52,702 bases of DNA, taken from positions 1-52,702 of the forward strand of contig JANXLU010000084.1 of the NCBI GenBank assembly GCA_025354985.1, in the 5' to 3' direction. A program made the translations under genes and the position numbers. This DNA comes from Chloroflexota bacterium. GTDB taxonomy: Bacteria > Chloroflexota > Anaerolineae > J036 > Brachytrichaceae. The first letter of the stretch is position 1. Each line of letters begins with the position of its first letter. The notes beneath the pieces were generated by a model. That model ran no database searches, was not told where the DNA came from, and saw only the letters and a program-made list of their open reading frames with translations. Shown here in pieces: positions 24,486 through 32,373 of this stretch.

Positions 24486-24510
24486 AATACGAAACGGTTG
24501 GTTTCGTATT
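24486..24510. promoter_or_regulatory. TetR-type operator palindrome
   Basis: AATACGAAAC (24486-24495), GGTTG, GTTTCGTATT (24501-24510): a perfect 10+5+10 inverted repeat, typical in length and symmetry for a TetR-family site. It lies between the divergent TetR and VOC genes and covers the start of rightward transcription, so TetR bound here should block that operon and may also affect its own gene. Confidence 0.75.
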
Positions 24511-24522
24511 TACAACTCTTTT

Positions 24523-24975
24523 ATGCATATTAAGAAACTAGATCACAGCGCGTTGATCGTCTCGGACTTGGCCCGTACGCGCCACTTTTATGGCGAGGTA
24601 CTTGGCATGCTCGAGGTTGCGCGCCCGGATAATTTCACGTTTGCGGGCTGCTGGTTCCGTGGCGAGGGGTTCGAGCTTCATTTTATTTGCGAGTCGGATA
24701 CCACTGCAGTGGCCGGCTTTGGCGATCTCGGTACGGGCGCTAAAAAGGGACTCGCCCATCATCTCGGTCTCGAGGTCGAAAATATTCGGGCGGTGGAGTC
24801 CCACCTGCGAACAAACGGGGTGCCAATTGTGGCTGGACCGCTTCCCCGCGGTGATGGCGTCACACAGCTGTATGTGCTCGACCCGGACGGAACCTTTCTG
24901 GAGTTTTTCCAGTGGGACCCGGAGTCAAATCTCGTTGTTGAAGAACGCGGCGCCGTCTCGCGAAATATTCGATAG
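24523..24975 (+). CDS. VOC-family protein (glyoxalase/fosfomycin-bleomycin resistance fold)
   Basis: Metal-dependent VOC-fold enzyme, possibly acting on a small organic or antibiotic-like compound. The 150-residue protein starts KKLDHSALIVSDLARTRHFYGEVLGM, with the first metal-ligand His at residue 7. The second half contains AHHLGLEVENIRAVESHLRTNGVPI and the final strand YVLDPDGTFLEFFQWD, where the Glu of LEFF is the usual last ligand. It is the first gene behind the TetR-type operator and heads a three-gene operon with a PPOX oxidoreductase and a FAD monooxygenase. Confidence 0.88.
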   Translation: MHIKKLDHSALIVSDLARTRHFYGEVLGMLEVARPDNFTFAGCWFRGEGFELHFICESDTTAVAGFGDLGTGAKKGLAHHLGLEVENIRAVESHLRTNGVPIVAGPLPRGDGVTQLYVLDPDGTFLEFFQWDPESNLVVEERGAVSRNIR

Positions 24976-25010
24976 CCTCGCAATATCCAATCATTTACCA
25001 GAAAAAACCC

Positions 25011-25523
25011 ATGTCATACGAAATCGCAGATGTCATTACCCCGGGTCATGAGCAAGCGTTCAAAGTCGGATCGCGCACACCCGCCACCAGTCTGGCGTCG
25101 TTGGCCGCTGTCCATTTGGCTCTGCTCAACGATCCAATCACCGCGTCAGTGGCGACCGTAAATGCCGACGGCATTGCACAATTGACACCAAACTGGTTGG
25201 AACATGATGGCACACACGTATTTCTAAATTCGGTGCGGGGTCGACTCAAGGACCGCAACCTGCGCGTACGTCCGCATGTCACCATAATGCTGGTAAACAC
25301 CAAGAATCCGTATCACTGGATAACCATTTATGGCGAGATCACCCGCGTTGTTGAAGAAGATCACGCCACCGATGGACATCTTGCAACGGACAGTATTAAC
25401 CGGCTTTCCAAAAAGTATCTAGGCACCACGCCCTATCCCTTGCGTGACCCAAAAGGAGAAATTCGCGTCCTATATACGGTCGCGATTCATCGTATTGTGA
25501 CATTTGGCCCGGTTGGTGGGTAA
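25011..25523 (+). CDS. PPOX-fold (pyridoxamine oxidase-like) F420- or FMN-dependent oxidoreductase
   Basis: Split-barrel flavin/deazaflavin oxidoreductase. The 170-residue protein has the family pattern: ITASVATVNADGIAQLTPNWLEHDGTHVFLNSVRGRLKDRNLRVRPHVTIMLVN in the cofactor-binding barrel, then WITIYGEITRVVEE and KKYLGTTPYP near the end. The pattern resembles the F420-dependent Rv1155-type subgroup more than PdxH; the cofactor is inferred. It lies 35 nt after the VOC gene and 9 nt before the monooxygenase gene. In this operon it could reduce or detoxify the same compound. Confidence 0.85.
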   Translation: MSYEIADVITPGHEQAFKVGSRTPATSLASLAAVHLALLNDPITASVATVNADGIAQLTPNWLEHDGTHVFLNSVRGRLKDRNLRVRPHVTIMLVNTKNPYHWITIYGEITRVVEEDHATDGHLATDSINRLSKKYLGTTPYPLRDPKGEIRVLYTVAIHRIVTFGPVGG

Positions 25524-25532
25524 CCGCCAAAC

Positions 25533-26729
25533 ATGAACGTGCGCATGCCCCGCGTTGCCATCATAGGTGGCTCGTTGGCCGGTTTAACTGCAGCCTTGGC
25601 GTTGCAGGAGATAGGCTGCGACGTCAATATTTACGAACGCGCCCGGGCGCGCCTGTCCGGAATGGGTGCGGGCATTGTTCTCAACCCGGTCACTGTCGCG
25701 TATTTGCATGGCCAGCCGAATTTTGATTTGGATAGCGCAAGTATCACCACGCAACACGTTCATTATTTATCGGCGAATGATGAAATAGTTCACGACCAAG
25801 TTTCCCCCCACCGACTGGGTTCGTATAACACGTTGTATCGCGAACTAATTGGCCGGTTCGACGCAGCCCGATATCATCTATCCGCGACGCTACGCGCTAT
25901 CTCCCAGAAGGATGACATTGTGTCAGCACAACTCCTGAACGGCAAGGTGATTGCGTGTGACTTGCTCGTCTGTGCGGATGGTATTCGTTCAGCGGGACGG
26001 CACTTGCTATTCCCGGAGATCGACGCAACGTACGCGGGTTACGTGGCGTTCCGCGGAACGGTCAAACAGTCTCAAATGGAAACAAAACGCTATGACCGCT
26101 TCGCCGATGCCATAACCTATCATCTACTGCCGTCATCGCACCTATTGGTTTATCCCATACCGCATGACGGCGCAAACGAACCATCCGGTCGGTCAGAGTT
26201 GAACTGGCTTTGGTACCGTAACGTTACATCCGGTCAGGCACTTAGCGACCTCTTGATGGATCGCGATGGGGTAACCCGCGACTTGTCGGTGCCCCTCGGC
26301 ATGATGTCTGACAACGCACGCCATCAATTACACGAAGATGCCGCCGTACTGCCTGCATCGCTGCGTGACATCGTCCGCGCCACCGAACGTCCGTTTGTCC
26401 AAGTCATTGTCGATCTTGAAATGAAGCGGATGGTCAGCGGTCGTGCGTGCCTAATAGGGGACGCGGCCTTCGTCGCGCGCCCACACGCCGCAGCCGGAAC
26501 AGCCAAGGCTGCCGCCGACGCGCTATCCCTCGCCAGAGCGCTGTCCGAAGCAAATGGAGATGTTCCGACCGCTCTGGCCCGTTGGGAACCTGCACAACTG
26601 GCCCTCGGTATGTCCGTCGTAGCGCGCACGCGGTTGGCCGGTCGGCGAGCTCAGGTTACCAATGAGTGGCAGGTGGGTGAAGCGCTGCCGTTCGGTCTTT
26701 ATCAGTCCGGGGACAGCATAATGGCATGA
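25533..26729 (+). CDS. FAD-dependent aromatic-type monooxygenase
   Basis: Probable flavoprotein hydroxylase of the PHBH/UbiH superfamily, acting on an aromatic or polycyclic substrate. Dinucleotide motif VAIIGGSLAGLTAALALQEIG at the N-terminus, the DG motif in CDLLVCADGIRS (about 150), and the GD motif in ACLIGDAAFVARPHAAAGTAKAAADALSLARAL (about 310-340) are all present. 398 residues is normal. It is the last gene of the TetR-controlled operon. The family includes antibiotic-modifying enzymes such as Tet(X), but the substrate cannot be read from the sequence. Confidence 0.9.
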   Translation: MNVRMPRVAIIGGSLAGLTAALALQEIGCDVNIYERARARLSGMGAGIVLNPVTVAYLHGQPNFDLDSASITTQHVHYLSANDEIVHDQVSPHRLGSYNTLYRELIGRFDAARYHLSATLRAISQKDDIVSAQLLNGKVIACDLLVCADGIRSAGRHLLFPEIDATYAGYVAFRGTVKQSQMETKRYDRFADAITYHLLPSSHLLVYPIPHDGANEPSGRSELNWLWYRNVTSGQALSDLLMDRDGVTRDLSVPLGMMSDNARHQLHEDAAVLPASLRDIVRATERPFVQVIVDLEMKRMVSGRACLIGDAAFVARPHAAAGTAKAAADALSLARALSEANGDVPTALARWEPAQLALGMSVVARTRLAGRRAQVTNEWQVGEALPFGLYQSGDSIMA

Positions 26730-26826
26730 GGTTTTCGCCTGTTCTTACTGAAATGCCTTCAAGGCACCGGCCGCCAAAACATGGCACCCACCGCTACTTG
26801 CAAAATCTAAAGGACGATGTTCAATA

Positions 26827-28827
26827 TTAGTCTCTACCAAACAGCGATATACGTGTCAGCGAAGTCGCCCAGTTGCCCAGCGACCGACGGGTAGCGTTGC
26901 AGCTGCCAAATGGAATGGCCAGGTATTCAGTGAGCGTACAACTGTGCGCAATATATTCGCCTCCAATCCAAATATTCCGGCCATCGCTAACCGCCGCGCC
27001 ATAGTCTCCCCAGCGTTTGCTGCCAAGCCCGCTTCCGGCATAGACCACATAATCGCTGAATGTGTCGGAAACGCCCGCCCCCGCAGCGGCTATGCGAACC
27101 GGCCCGACGCGGCCATCATGGTCAAGGGTTACATAGCCGGTGCTTGGATAATAATCGGTGCCGATGACCGAGAAACCAATGACACCGCGTTCATTCGTGC
27201 CCATGGTGATCGCCGGATAAACCAAATTGTTGCCCGCCAGACCCACATAACCCTGTTTTTCGATTTCGCCTGACAGATGTTCGCGCTCGGCCTCCGGGCT
27301 GACTTGGAACCAAATGATCCCGGCTTGCACTCGGCCACCAACTCGAAGTGCAGTTCCTGCCGCGCCATACAGCCGTCCGTTTACGAACCAGGTCTGCTGC
27401 ATCCGGGCATCCTGTGAATCAAGCGCAGCGATTTGTTCATTGTGCGCAGGTTCAGTACCAAAGAACTTGCGCCAGCAACCCACGCCATTGTTGGTTACCG
27501 TTGTCGCATCATTTATACACTCGCGTAGCGGCGCCGGCCCTGGTTTTTGCGCCGCCTTTGGCGGATAAATGTAGGTCCTGCTTCCTATAAGTGTGCTTCG
27601 CATGCGCAACGCAGGCGACGCCGTGTTAAGCGAGCTTGTGTTGGTCAATGCCCAGAGCGCTATCTTGTTATTTGTGCCAGTTGGGTTTCCGGTTTCCAAA
27701 CCGTCACCGGCAATTGTGCTTAGGAAATATTCAGTTCCGTTATTGCGCTGTTCGTATTGACCCATTTCAGAGTTGGCCGGCCAAACCGTGTATCCAGGAG
27801 TGCCGGCTACGGTCAGGTTTTCTACGAGTGTCAGATGTAGATTGGCCGGGTGGTCGGCCAATTCTTTTTTTGAAAAGGCAAACACCTGTGCATTGCGGTA
27901 GGCCGGACCAAACAAGTCAAATTCATTTGTCGAGATGTACATCCCGTATGCGTCCTGACCAATATGTGGATAGTCTTGAAAGCACGGTCCAGGCGTACTG
28001 CCGTCGGTAGTGCAATGATGATTCGGCGTACCGTCCGTGCCATCGTTCTGCGCGGGGACTTTATAAACGGTCCAAGGACCGGTTGGATCTCCAGTGTTGG
28101 ACACAGCGATATCAATCGTATTCTTGCCGGTCAGGCCCTGCGAGACCGGCTCAACGCCAAGCGTTGTCAGCGCAATAACAAAGCGTTTATGATCCGGATC
28201 ATATACACATACAGGGTCGATCAAATTTGAGCCGGCCAAACCCGTCGCATAGTTCATTGCTGCCGGATAGGCAAAAAACGTATTGAGGTCTTGAATCGGT
28301 GAAACTGCCGAACCAGCATCAGAGTCAAGCACTCGAATTACGCTATTCACCACTTCAACAACAAATCCATTGCCCACGCACAACGCCTGGCCCGGTGGAT
28401 CCGCAGAAACCTGATTGCCATTATTGGCACCGCGCGTGTCTCTAAAGTTCAATCCCTCTACAGTGAGCGTCGCCTCCCGACTGGTTGTGCTCACTTTTGA
28501 GCTGCGCACGGCCGGGATTGGCAATGGCGTATTCGGAAATGGTTGCGATAAGTTCGAATCCGGCGTATGGAGGCCACGTCTTCCAACTTGAGCACTTACG
28601 TTTGGCCCGCGTTGAGGTTTTGCAGGCTTATACGAGCGTATGATTGGATTAGCCGCCAACTCATGTGCTTGTATTTCATCCGCGCCAACCTCGGTCTCAC
28701 TTATCCGTGTGGTACCAATTGCCGGAACCAGCCTTGTGCCGCCCGCTGCCAACGCCGGTTGCTCACGAGCCATTGTCAGTGCGAGTGCAATTACTGTGAT
28801 GGTTGCGCTAATCCTATGCGACTTCAT
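26827..28827 (-). CDS. Secreted protein of unknown function
   Basis: Unrecognised exported protein, 666 residues. A signal peptide is visible (basic MKSHR, hydrophobic core, cleavage likely after PALAA near residue 28). The rest is rich in Gly, Asn, Thr and aromatic residues with many short strand-like segments: SADPPGQALCVGNGFVVEVVNSVIRV, DPVCVYDPDHKRFVIAL and DYPHIGQDAYGMYISTNEF suggest a beta-propeller-like fold. Several paired cysteines point to disulfides outside the cell. ATG 28827 is preferred to an in-frame TTG at 28833. The LOG gene lies upstream on the same strand, 195 nt away. No enzyme motif recognised. Confidence 0.75.
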   Translation of the reverse strand: MKSHRISATITVIALALTMAREQPALAAGGTRLVPAIGTTRISETEVGADEIQAHELAANPIIRSYKPAKPQRGPNVSAQVGRRGLHTPDSNLSQPFPNTPLPIPAVRSSKVSTTSREATLTVEGLNFRDTRGANNGNQVSADPPGQALCVGNGFVVEVVNSVIRVLDSDAGSAVSPIQDLNTFFAYPAAMNYATGLAGSNLIDPVCVYDPDHKRFVIALTTLGVEPVSQGLTGKNTIDIAVSNTGDPTGPWTVYKVPAQNDGTDGTPNHHCTTDGSTPGPCFQDYPHIGQDAYGMYISTNEFDLFGPAYRNAQVFAFSKKELADHPANLHLTLVENLTVAGTPGYTVWPANSEMGQYEQRNNGTEYFLSTIAGDGLETGNPTGTNNKIALWALTNTSSLNTASPALRMRSTLIGSRTYIYPPKAAQKPGPAPLRECINDATTVTNNGVGCWRKFFGTEPAHNEQIAALDSQDARMQQTWFVNGRLYGAAGTALRVGGRVQAGIIWFQVSPEAEREHLSGEIEKQGYVGLAGNNLVYPAITMGTNERGVIGFSVIGTDYYPSTGYVTLDHDGRVGPVRIAAAGAGVSDTFSDYVVYAGSGLGSKRWGDYGAAVSDGRNIWIGGEYIAHSCTLTEYLAIPFGSCNATRRSLGNWATSLTRISLFGRD

Positions 28828-29022
28828 AAACAATATGGTCTCAACCCAATTTCAATGAGCAATTTCTAAGTCGCACTATTGTATATGAGATATTCCTCAT
28901 TTATTCCGCGAAACCTAAGTTTATTGGCCTACACTGGCACATTCATAATAACGTACGCAAAGCTAGCATGGATACTAAGAACTAGGCTTGGTTGTGCGAT
29001 AGACTTAGCCAGTACCAAAATC

Positions 29023-29604
29023 TCATTTTGGTGGCAGTCGTCCCCACTTATCCGTGTGGCGCGGCTTATACGCATGCATCTGTGTGAGCAAGTCAAGCGG
29101 ATCACTACTTACAAGGGGCAAATCGGCATGCTGCTGTTTCATAAACCCTTCGGCCACGGCATGATTTAGAAACCCGCGTACATGATCATAATAACCGCGT
29201 GTATTCAGGAATGCACACGGTTTGTGATGAATGCCAAGCTGTGCCCACGTAAGCACTTCCGCCATTTCTTCCAACGTACCCAATCCACCCGGCATTGCAA
29301 TGAAACCATCCGCCAGATCGTTCATCATTGCCTTGCGCTCGTGCATCGTTTCGACGACCACCAGTTGGCTTAACCCGTTGTGTGCCAGTTCTTTCTCGAC
29401 AAGCGTCTGGGGAATCACCCCAACAACCTCACCACCATTGGCCAATGCTGCGTTGGCCAATGTGCCCATCAATCCAACATGTGCCCCGCCGTATACGAGC
29501 GTGATCCGTTGCCTGGCCAGTGCGCTGCCCAAGGTTATGGCGGCAATCTCATAGTCAGGCGCGCCACCGGCGCTGGAGCCACAGAATACACAAACTGATT
29601 TCAT
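29023..29604 (-). CDS. LOG-family nucleotide 5'-monophosphate phosphoribohydrolase
   Basis: Family members release the free base from cytokinin riboside monophosphates or AMP-like nucleotides. The 193-residue protein has the N-terminal Rossmann strand SVCVFCGSSAGG, YGGAHVGLMGTLANAAL, the conserved MHERKAMM, and the diagnostic PGGLGTLEEMAEVLTW. In plants and some bacteria the product is active cytokinin; in most bacteria the role is unknown. A TACAAT box ends 6 nt before its ATG, fitting a leaderless transcript. Confidence 0.93.
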   Translation of the reverse strand: MKSVCVFCGSSAGGAPDYEIAAITLGSALARQRITLVYGGAHVGLMGTLANAALANGGEVVGVIPQTLVEKELAHNGLSQLVVVETMHERKAMMNDLADGFIAMPGGLGTLEEMAEVLTWAQLGIHHKPCAFLNTRGYYDHVRGFLNHAVAEGFMKQQHADLPLVSSDPLDLLTQMHAYKPRHTDKWGRLPPK

Positions 29605-29610
29605 CCGCGC

Positions 29611-29616
29611 ATTGTA
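29611..29616 (-). promoter_or_regulatory. Candidate -10 box of the LOG gene
   Basis: TACAAT on the minus strand, 6 nt before the ATG at 29604. No Shine-Dalgarno site. Confidence 0.55.
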
Positions 29617-29678
29617 GTCGCAGGGTCCCGGACGGATGGAATCCTGTATTTTTCAGCCACACAGCCACTAGTTTGCGC

Positions 29679-29684
29679 TACCAT
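29679..29684 (+). promoter_or_regulatory. Candidate -10 box of the 29694 gene
   Basis: TACCAT ends 9 nt before the ATG at 29694; no Shine-Dalgarno site. Confidence 0.4.
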
Positions 29685-29693
29685 TCCCCAACC

Positions 29694-30257
29694 ATGACCA
29701 AGACAACTAAGATCATTTTGGGAGCAGTGGCAGCTGTGATCTTGCTGTGCGTCGGCGTATCGATCGCCGCGGGCTTGCTGGCAGGCAATGCGCTAAAGGA
29801 CGTGACGACGCAGGACCCTGACAAAGTTCGCGAACGCGCCGCCCAAATCGTGGATTTCACGGTGCCCACTGGCTTCGAACCAGCCATGGCTGTATCAGTG
29901 CTCGGCGTAAACATGCCGATGTTTATTAATGACAAGCAGGGCGCCAGCCTGTTCTTTATACAAGTGCCCACGGCCGCCGGAGCAAACGCCGATGCCACGA
30001 TTCAGAACAGCATTGACAACAACTTTAGCCAGGGCGCAAAGATTCATTGGTCATCGGTTGGCGATGCCAATTTTAAGATTCGTGGAGCAGCTGTGGTTGG
30101 TAAGACACGCCTGGGTGAGCTCGAAAACGGCACAAAAGTCAAGATGATACAGGTGCCATTTGCAGGTAAAGGCGGTCCAGCTGCCGTGTTAATCATGGCA
30201 CCAGAGTCGTTATGGGATGAGAAGCAGGTGGACGCAATTTTGGCTTCAATCACGTAG
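29694..30257 (+). CDS. Hypothetical single-pass membrane-anchored protein
   Basis: Unrecognised. The 187-residue protein begins MTKTTK followed by one hydrophobic helix (about 7-30, IILGAVAAVILLCVGVSIAAG), so an extracytoplasmic domain of about 150 residues is anchored at the N-terminus. That domain has the pattern IVDFTVPTGFEPAMAVSVLG and later KVKMIQVPFAGKGGPAAVLIMAPESLWDEKQVDAILASI, which resembles small mixed alpha/beta domains of unknown role in other bacteria. The frame is open further upstream, but ATG 29694 gives a sensible anchor. Convergent with the next gene. Confidence 0.75.
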   Translation: MTKTTKIILGAVAAVILLCVGVSIAAGLLAGNALKDVTTQDPDKVRERAAQIVDFTVPTGFEPAMAVSVLGVNMPMFINDKQGASLFFIQVPTAAGANADATIQNSIDNNFSQGAKIHWSSVGDANFKIRGAAVVGKTRLGELENGTKVKMIQVPFAGKGGPAAVLIMAPESLWDEKQVDAILASIT

Positions 30258-30294
30258 TCGGCAATGCCACATCAACAGGCATCGACATTGTTTT

Positions 30295-31122
30295 TCAACG
30301 CATCAACTCTGCCAGCACCTCTTCAAGGGTAATAGACGCGTCTCTAAATCCTGCCAATTGTTCAAATGTTTTGGCAGCCCCGTCAAAAAATTCGCGGGGC
30401 TGCCTGGCGGCCTCAAAAGTATCCGCGATCTCGTGCATTTCTCCAACCCAACGCCAGGCTTTCGGAGCGGCGGCACTAATTCGATGTGCAGCGCTGATCA
30501 TCATTCCGGGGTCAGCAACATTCCAGTGCGCTTCCAGCGCTTCACGCACGCCGTGGCTGCCCGAGGCGGCCAATACGGCCGCCAGAAGCGCTGTGCTGCC
30601 CTTGGACCAGGCCGCATAGCACATCTTGAGTGCGGAAGCCCGTCCAATCTCAGACCCCAAATTATGGGTTTGCAAGTTGCTGCCGGTAAACAACGCCTCG
30701 ACGTCCCCAACGTCCGAGCCTGATAGTGCAAGTGTTGTGCCACCGGGTGACCAAGCCGGCGCGCCGATAATGCCACCATCAACCGGCACACAGCCTGCCT
30801 CGATTAATGCCTCGGCAATGCGACGCATCCTCAGAGGCGAGATGGCATTCGCGTCTAAATATCTGCCCTTGTAGCCATGTCCTATTACTTCGCGCGCCAC
30901 GTCCTCAGCGGCGTGCGGCGGGCACACACTAATCAAGAATTCGGCCTCATTACACATCGCCGCCACAGTGCCCACATCCGTCAAGCGATGCTGTGCGGCA
31001 CGCTCACGCGACTGCGTGCTGCGACCATGTGAAGCCCAAATGACTCTGGCATTCTGCATGGCGGCCACGGCTACCGAAACGCCCATTGTGCCGGGGTGAA
31101 GCATCCCAACGACGGTTTTCAT
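30295..31122 (-). CDS. NAD(P)-dependent oxidoreductase, 6-phosphogluconate/beta-hydroxyacid dehydrogenase-like with DUF1932
   Basis: Rossmann-fold dehydrogenase of unknown substrate. The N-terminal KTVVGMLHPGTMGVSVA is the nucleotide-binding loop of the family, ISVCPPHAAEDVA and YLDANAISPLRMRRIAEAL follow as in beta-hydroxyacid dehydrogenases, and VDGGIIGAPAW is the substrate-contact motif. The C-terminal part (about 180-250, ALKMCYAAWSKGSTALLAAVLAAS) matches the DUF1932 helical domain with the conserved Lys. 275 residues from ATG 31122. GATAAT lies 7 nt upstream. Divergent from the calpain-like gene across only 44 nt. Confidence 0.85.
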   Translation of the reverse strand: MKTVVGMLHPGTMGVSVAVAAMQNARVIWASHGRSTQSRERAAQHRLTDVGTVAAMCNEAEFLISVCPPHAAEDVAREVIGHGYKGRYLDANAISPLRMRRIAEALIEAGCVPVDGGIIGAPAWSPGGTTLALSGSDVGDVEALFTGSNLQTHNLGSEIGRASALKMCYAAWSKGSTALLAAVLAASGSHGVREALEAHWNVADPGMMISAAHRISAAAPKAWRWVGEMHEIADTFEAARQPREFFDGAAKTFEQLAGFRDASITLEEVLAELMR

Positions 31123-31129
31123 GCGGTAG

Positions 31130-31135
31130 ATTATC
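31130..31135 (-). promoter_or_regulatory. Candidate -10 box of the DUF1932 oxidoreductase gene
   Basis: GATAAT on the minus strand, 7 nt before the ATG at 31122. Shares a 44-nt intergenic space with the divergent box at 31155. Confidence 0.55.
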
Positions 31136-31154
31136 GGCGCTGCCAATAAACTGG

Positions 31155-31160
31155 TAAAGT
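31155..31160 (+). promoter_or_regulatory. Candidate -10 box of the calpain-like gene
   Basis: TAAAGT ends 6 nt before the ATG at 31167, predicting a leaderless transcript. Confidence 0.5.
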
Positions 31161-31166
31161 TCCGTC

Positions 31167-32225
31167 ATGCCTAGTAGCGATGCCCTACGCGCCGCACTTG
31201 CGCGCAAACTAAAGCGCCAACAAGCCCAGGTTCTGGATGCCATCTCACGATTTCGCACGGACATAAAGCGCCGCCCAACCCCGGCGAGAAGAGCCCATGC
31301 AGTGGCAGATGCTCAAGCGCTGAAAGAAGCCTGGTTGGCAGCTAAACAGTTGGGACAGCACGCGCGAACAATAACCCATCCTCCAAGAAGAAAGCCCACT
31401 ATCACGCCGGCAGACAAGGGTCTGCTCTCGGGTCTGGTGCAACAATCCGCCGCGGTCAACCCGGATATCAAGCCACCCGCCGTGCGCTACATGCAAATGG
31501 ATGGGTCCTTGTGGAATCCGGCCACGGGCATTCCCAGCGCCGAGGATGTTACCCAGGGATTCTCCGGCGACTGCTATTTCCTCAGTTCGCTGGCGGCGGT
31601 GGCACTTTGCGAACCGGCGACGATTGCAACCATGATCGTGGCAACGCCGGAAGGTTATCGCGTACGGTTCCATAGAGTGCTGCTTGGTTTGGTGCTGCCC
31701 GGCCCACCCATAGACATCGCGATCACGGCCGAGGTCCCGGTCGATGCCGAGGGCAACCTGGTATATGCACGCGCGGGCGAGGGTGGTGCACAATGGGTTC
31801 CGCTTATGGAAAAGGCATTTATCAAGTTTGAAGGCGATCTTCGCACTGGCCTTTCAAACGGCAGTTATTCCGGTGTGCTGGTTGGGATCGAGGCTGGCAG
31901 CCCAAGCGCCGCACTCAGCAGCATCACCGGTCGCAACATGCCCAGCATGCTGGCGAGCGAAGTGAGCAATGCAGCTCTGGCCCGAGCATCAGCGGCCGAC
32001 AGACCAATTACTCTGATGTCGCGCATATCCATTAATGGCGATGGTGGCTACACCGATCCATCAAAATTAATCTTCTCATCACATGCATACTACCTGGAAC
32101 GTTACGACGGTGCGACTGGCAAGATTCATATTCGCAATCCACACGGATGGCATTTTGGCCCGATTGCATTGGACGAACCGGAGCTGCACAAGCACTTCCT
32201 ACTTGTGCAGGGCAACCTCAATTAG
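31167..32225 (+). CDS. Calpain-like (family C2) cysteine protease
   Basis: Papain-fold protease of the calpain type, rare in bacteria and usually uncharacterised there. The catalytic triad can be read: Cys136 in QGFSGDCYFLSSLAAVA, His306 in SSHAYYLERYD and Asn324 in IRNPHGW, all in calpain context. Residues 1-95 are a basic helical extension (KLKRQQAQVLDAISRFRTDIKRR) that could be a pro-region or binding arm. No C2-like or calcium-binding EF-hand domain and no signal peptide are present, so it is a bare intracellular core of 352 residues. After the TAG stop the same frame stays open for about 50 codons (to a TGA near 32390). Confidence 0.85.
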   Translation: MPSSDALRAALARKLKRQQAQVLDAISRFRTDIKRRPTPARRAHAVADAQALKEAWLAAKQLGQHARTITHPPRRKPTITPADKGLLSGLVQQSAAVNPDIKPPAVRYMQMDGSLWNPATGIPSAEDVTQGFSGDCYFLSSLAAVALCEPATIATMIVATPEGYRVRFHRVLLGLVLPGPPIDIAITAEVPVDAEGNLVYARAGEGGAQWVPLMEKAFIKFEGDLRTGLSNGSYSGVLVGIEAGSPSAALSSITGRNMPSMLASEVSNAALARASAADRPITLMSRISINGDGGYTDPSKLIFSSHAYYLERYDGATGKIHIRNPHGWHFGPIALDEPELHKHFLLVQGNLN

Positions 32226-32357
32226 TACGCCGGGATCAATTTTTCAATCAGTGGCCGTGTAGCGCCGCGGATTGAAACCCCTGCGGGCCTGACGCCGATC
32301 AAACATTTGCTGGACTGGAAACAAATATACAACGTCAGCGCGATTGAAGCTAACGCG

Positions 32358-32363
32358 GATAAT
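32358..32363 (+). promoter_or_regulatory. Candidate -10 box of the phosphotransferase gene
   Basis: GATAAT ends 7 nt before GTG 32371 and 10 nt before the in-frame ATG 32374, so either codon may be the start. Confidence 0.45.
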
Positions 32364-32373
32364 CCAGCCCGTG

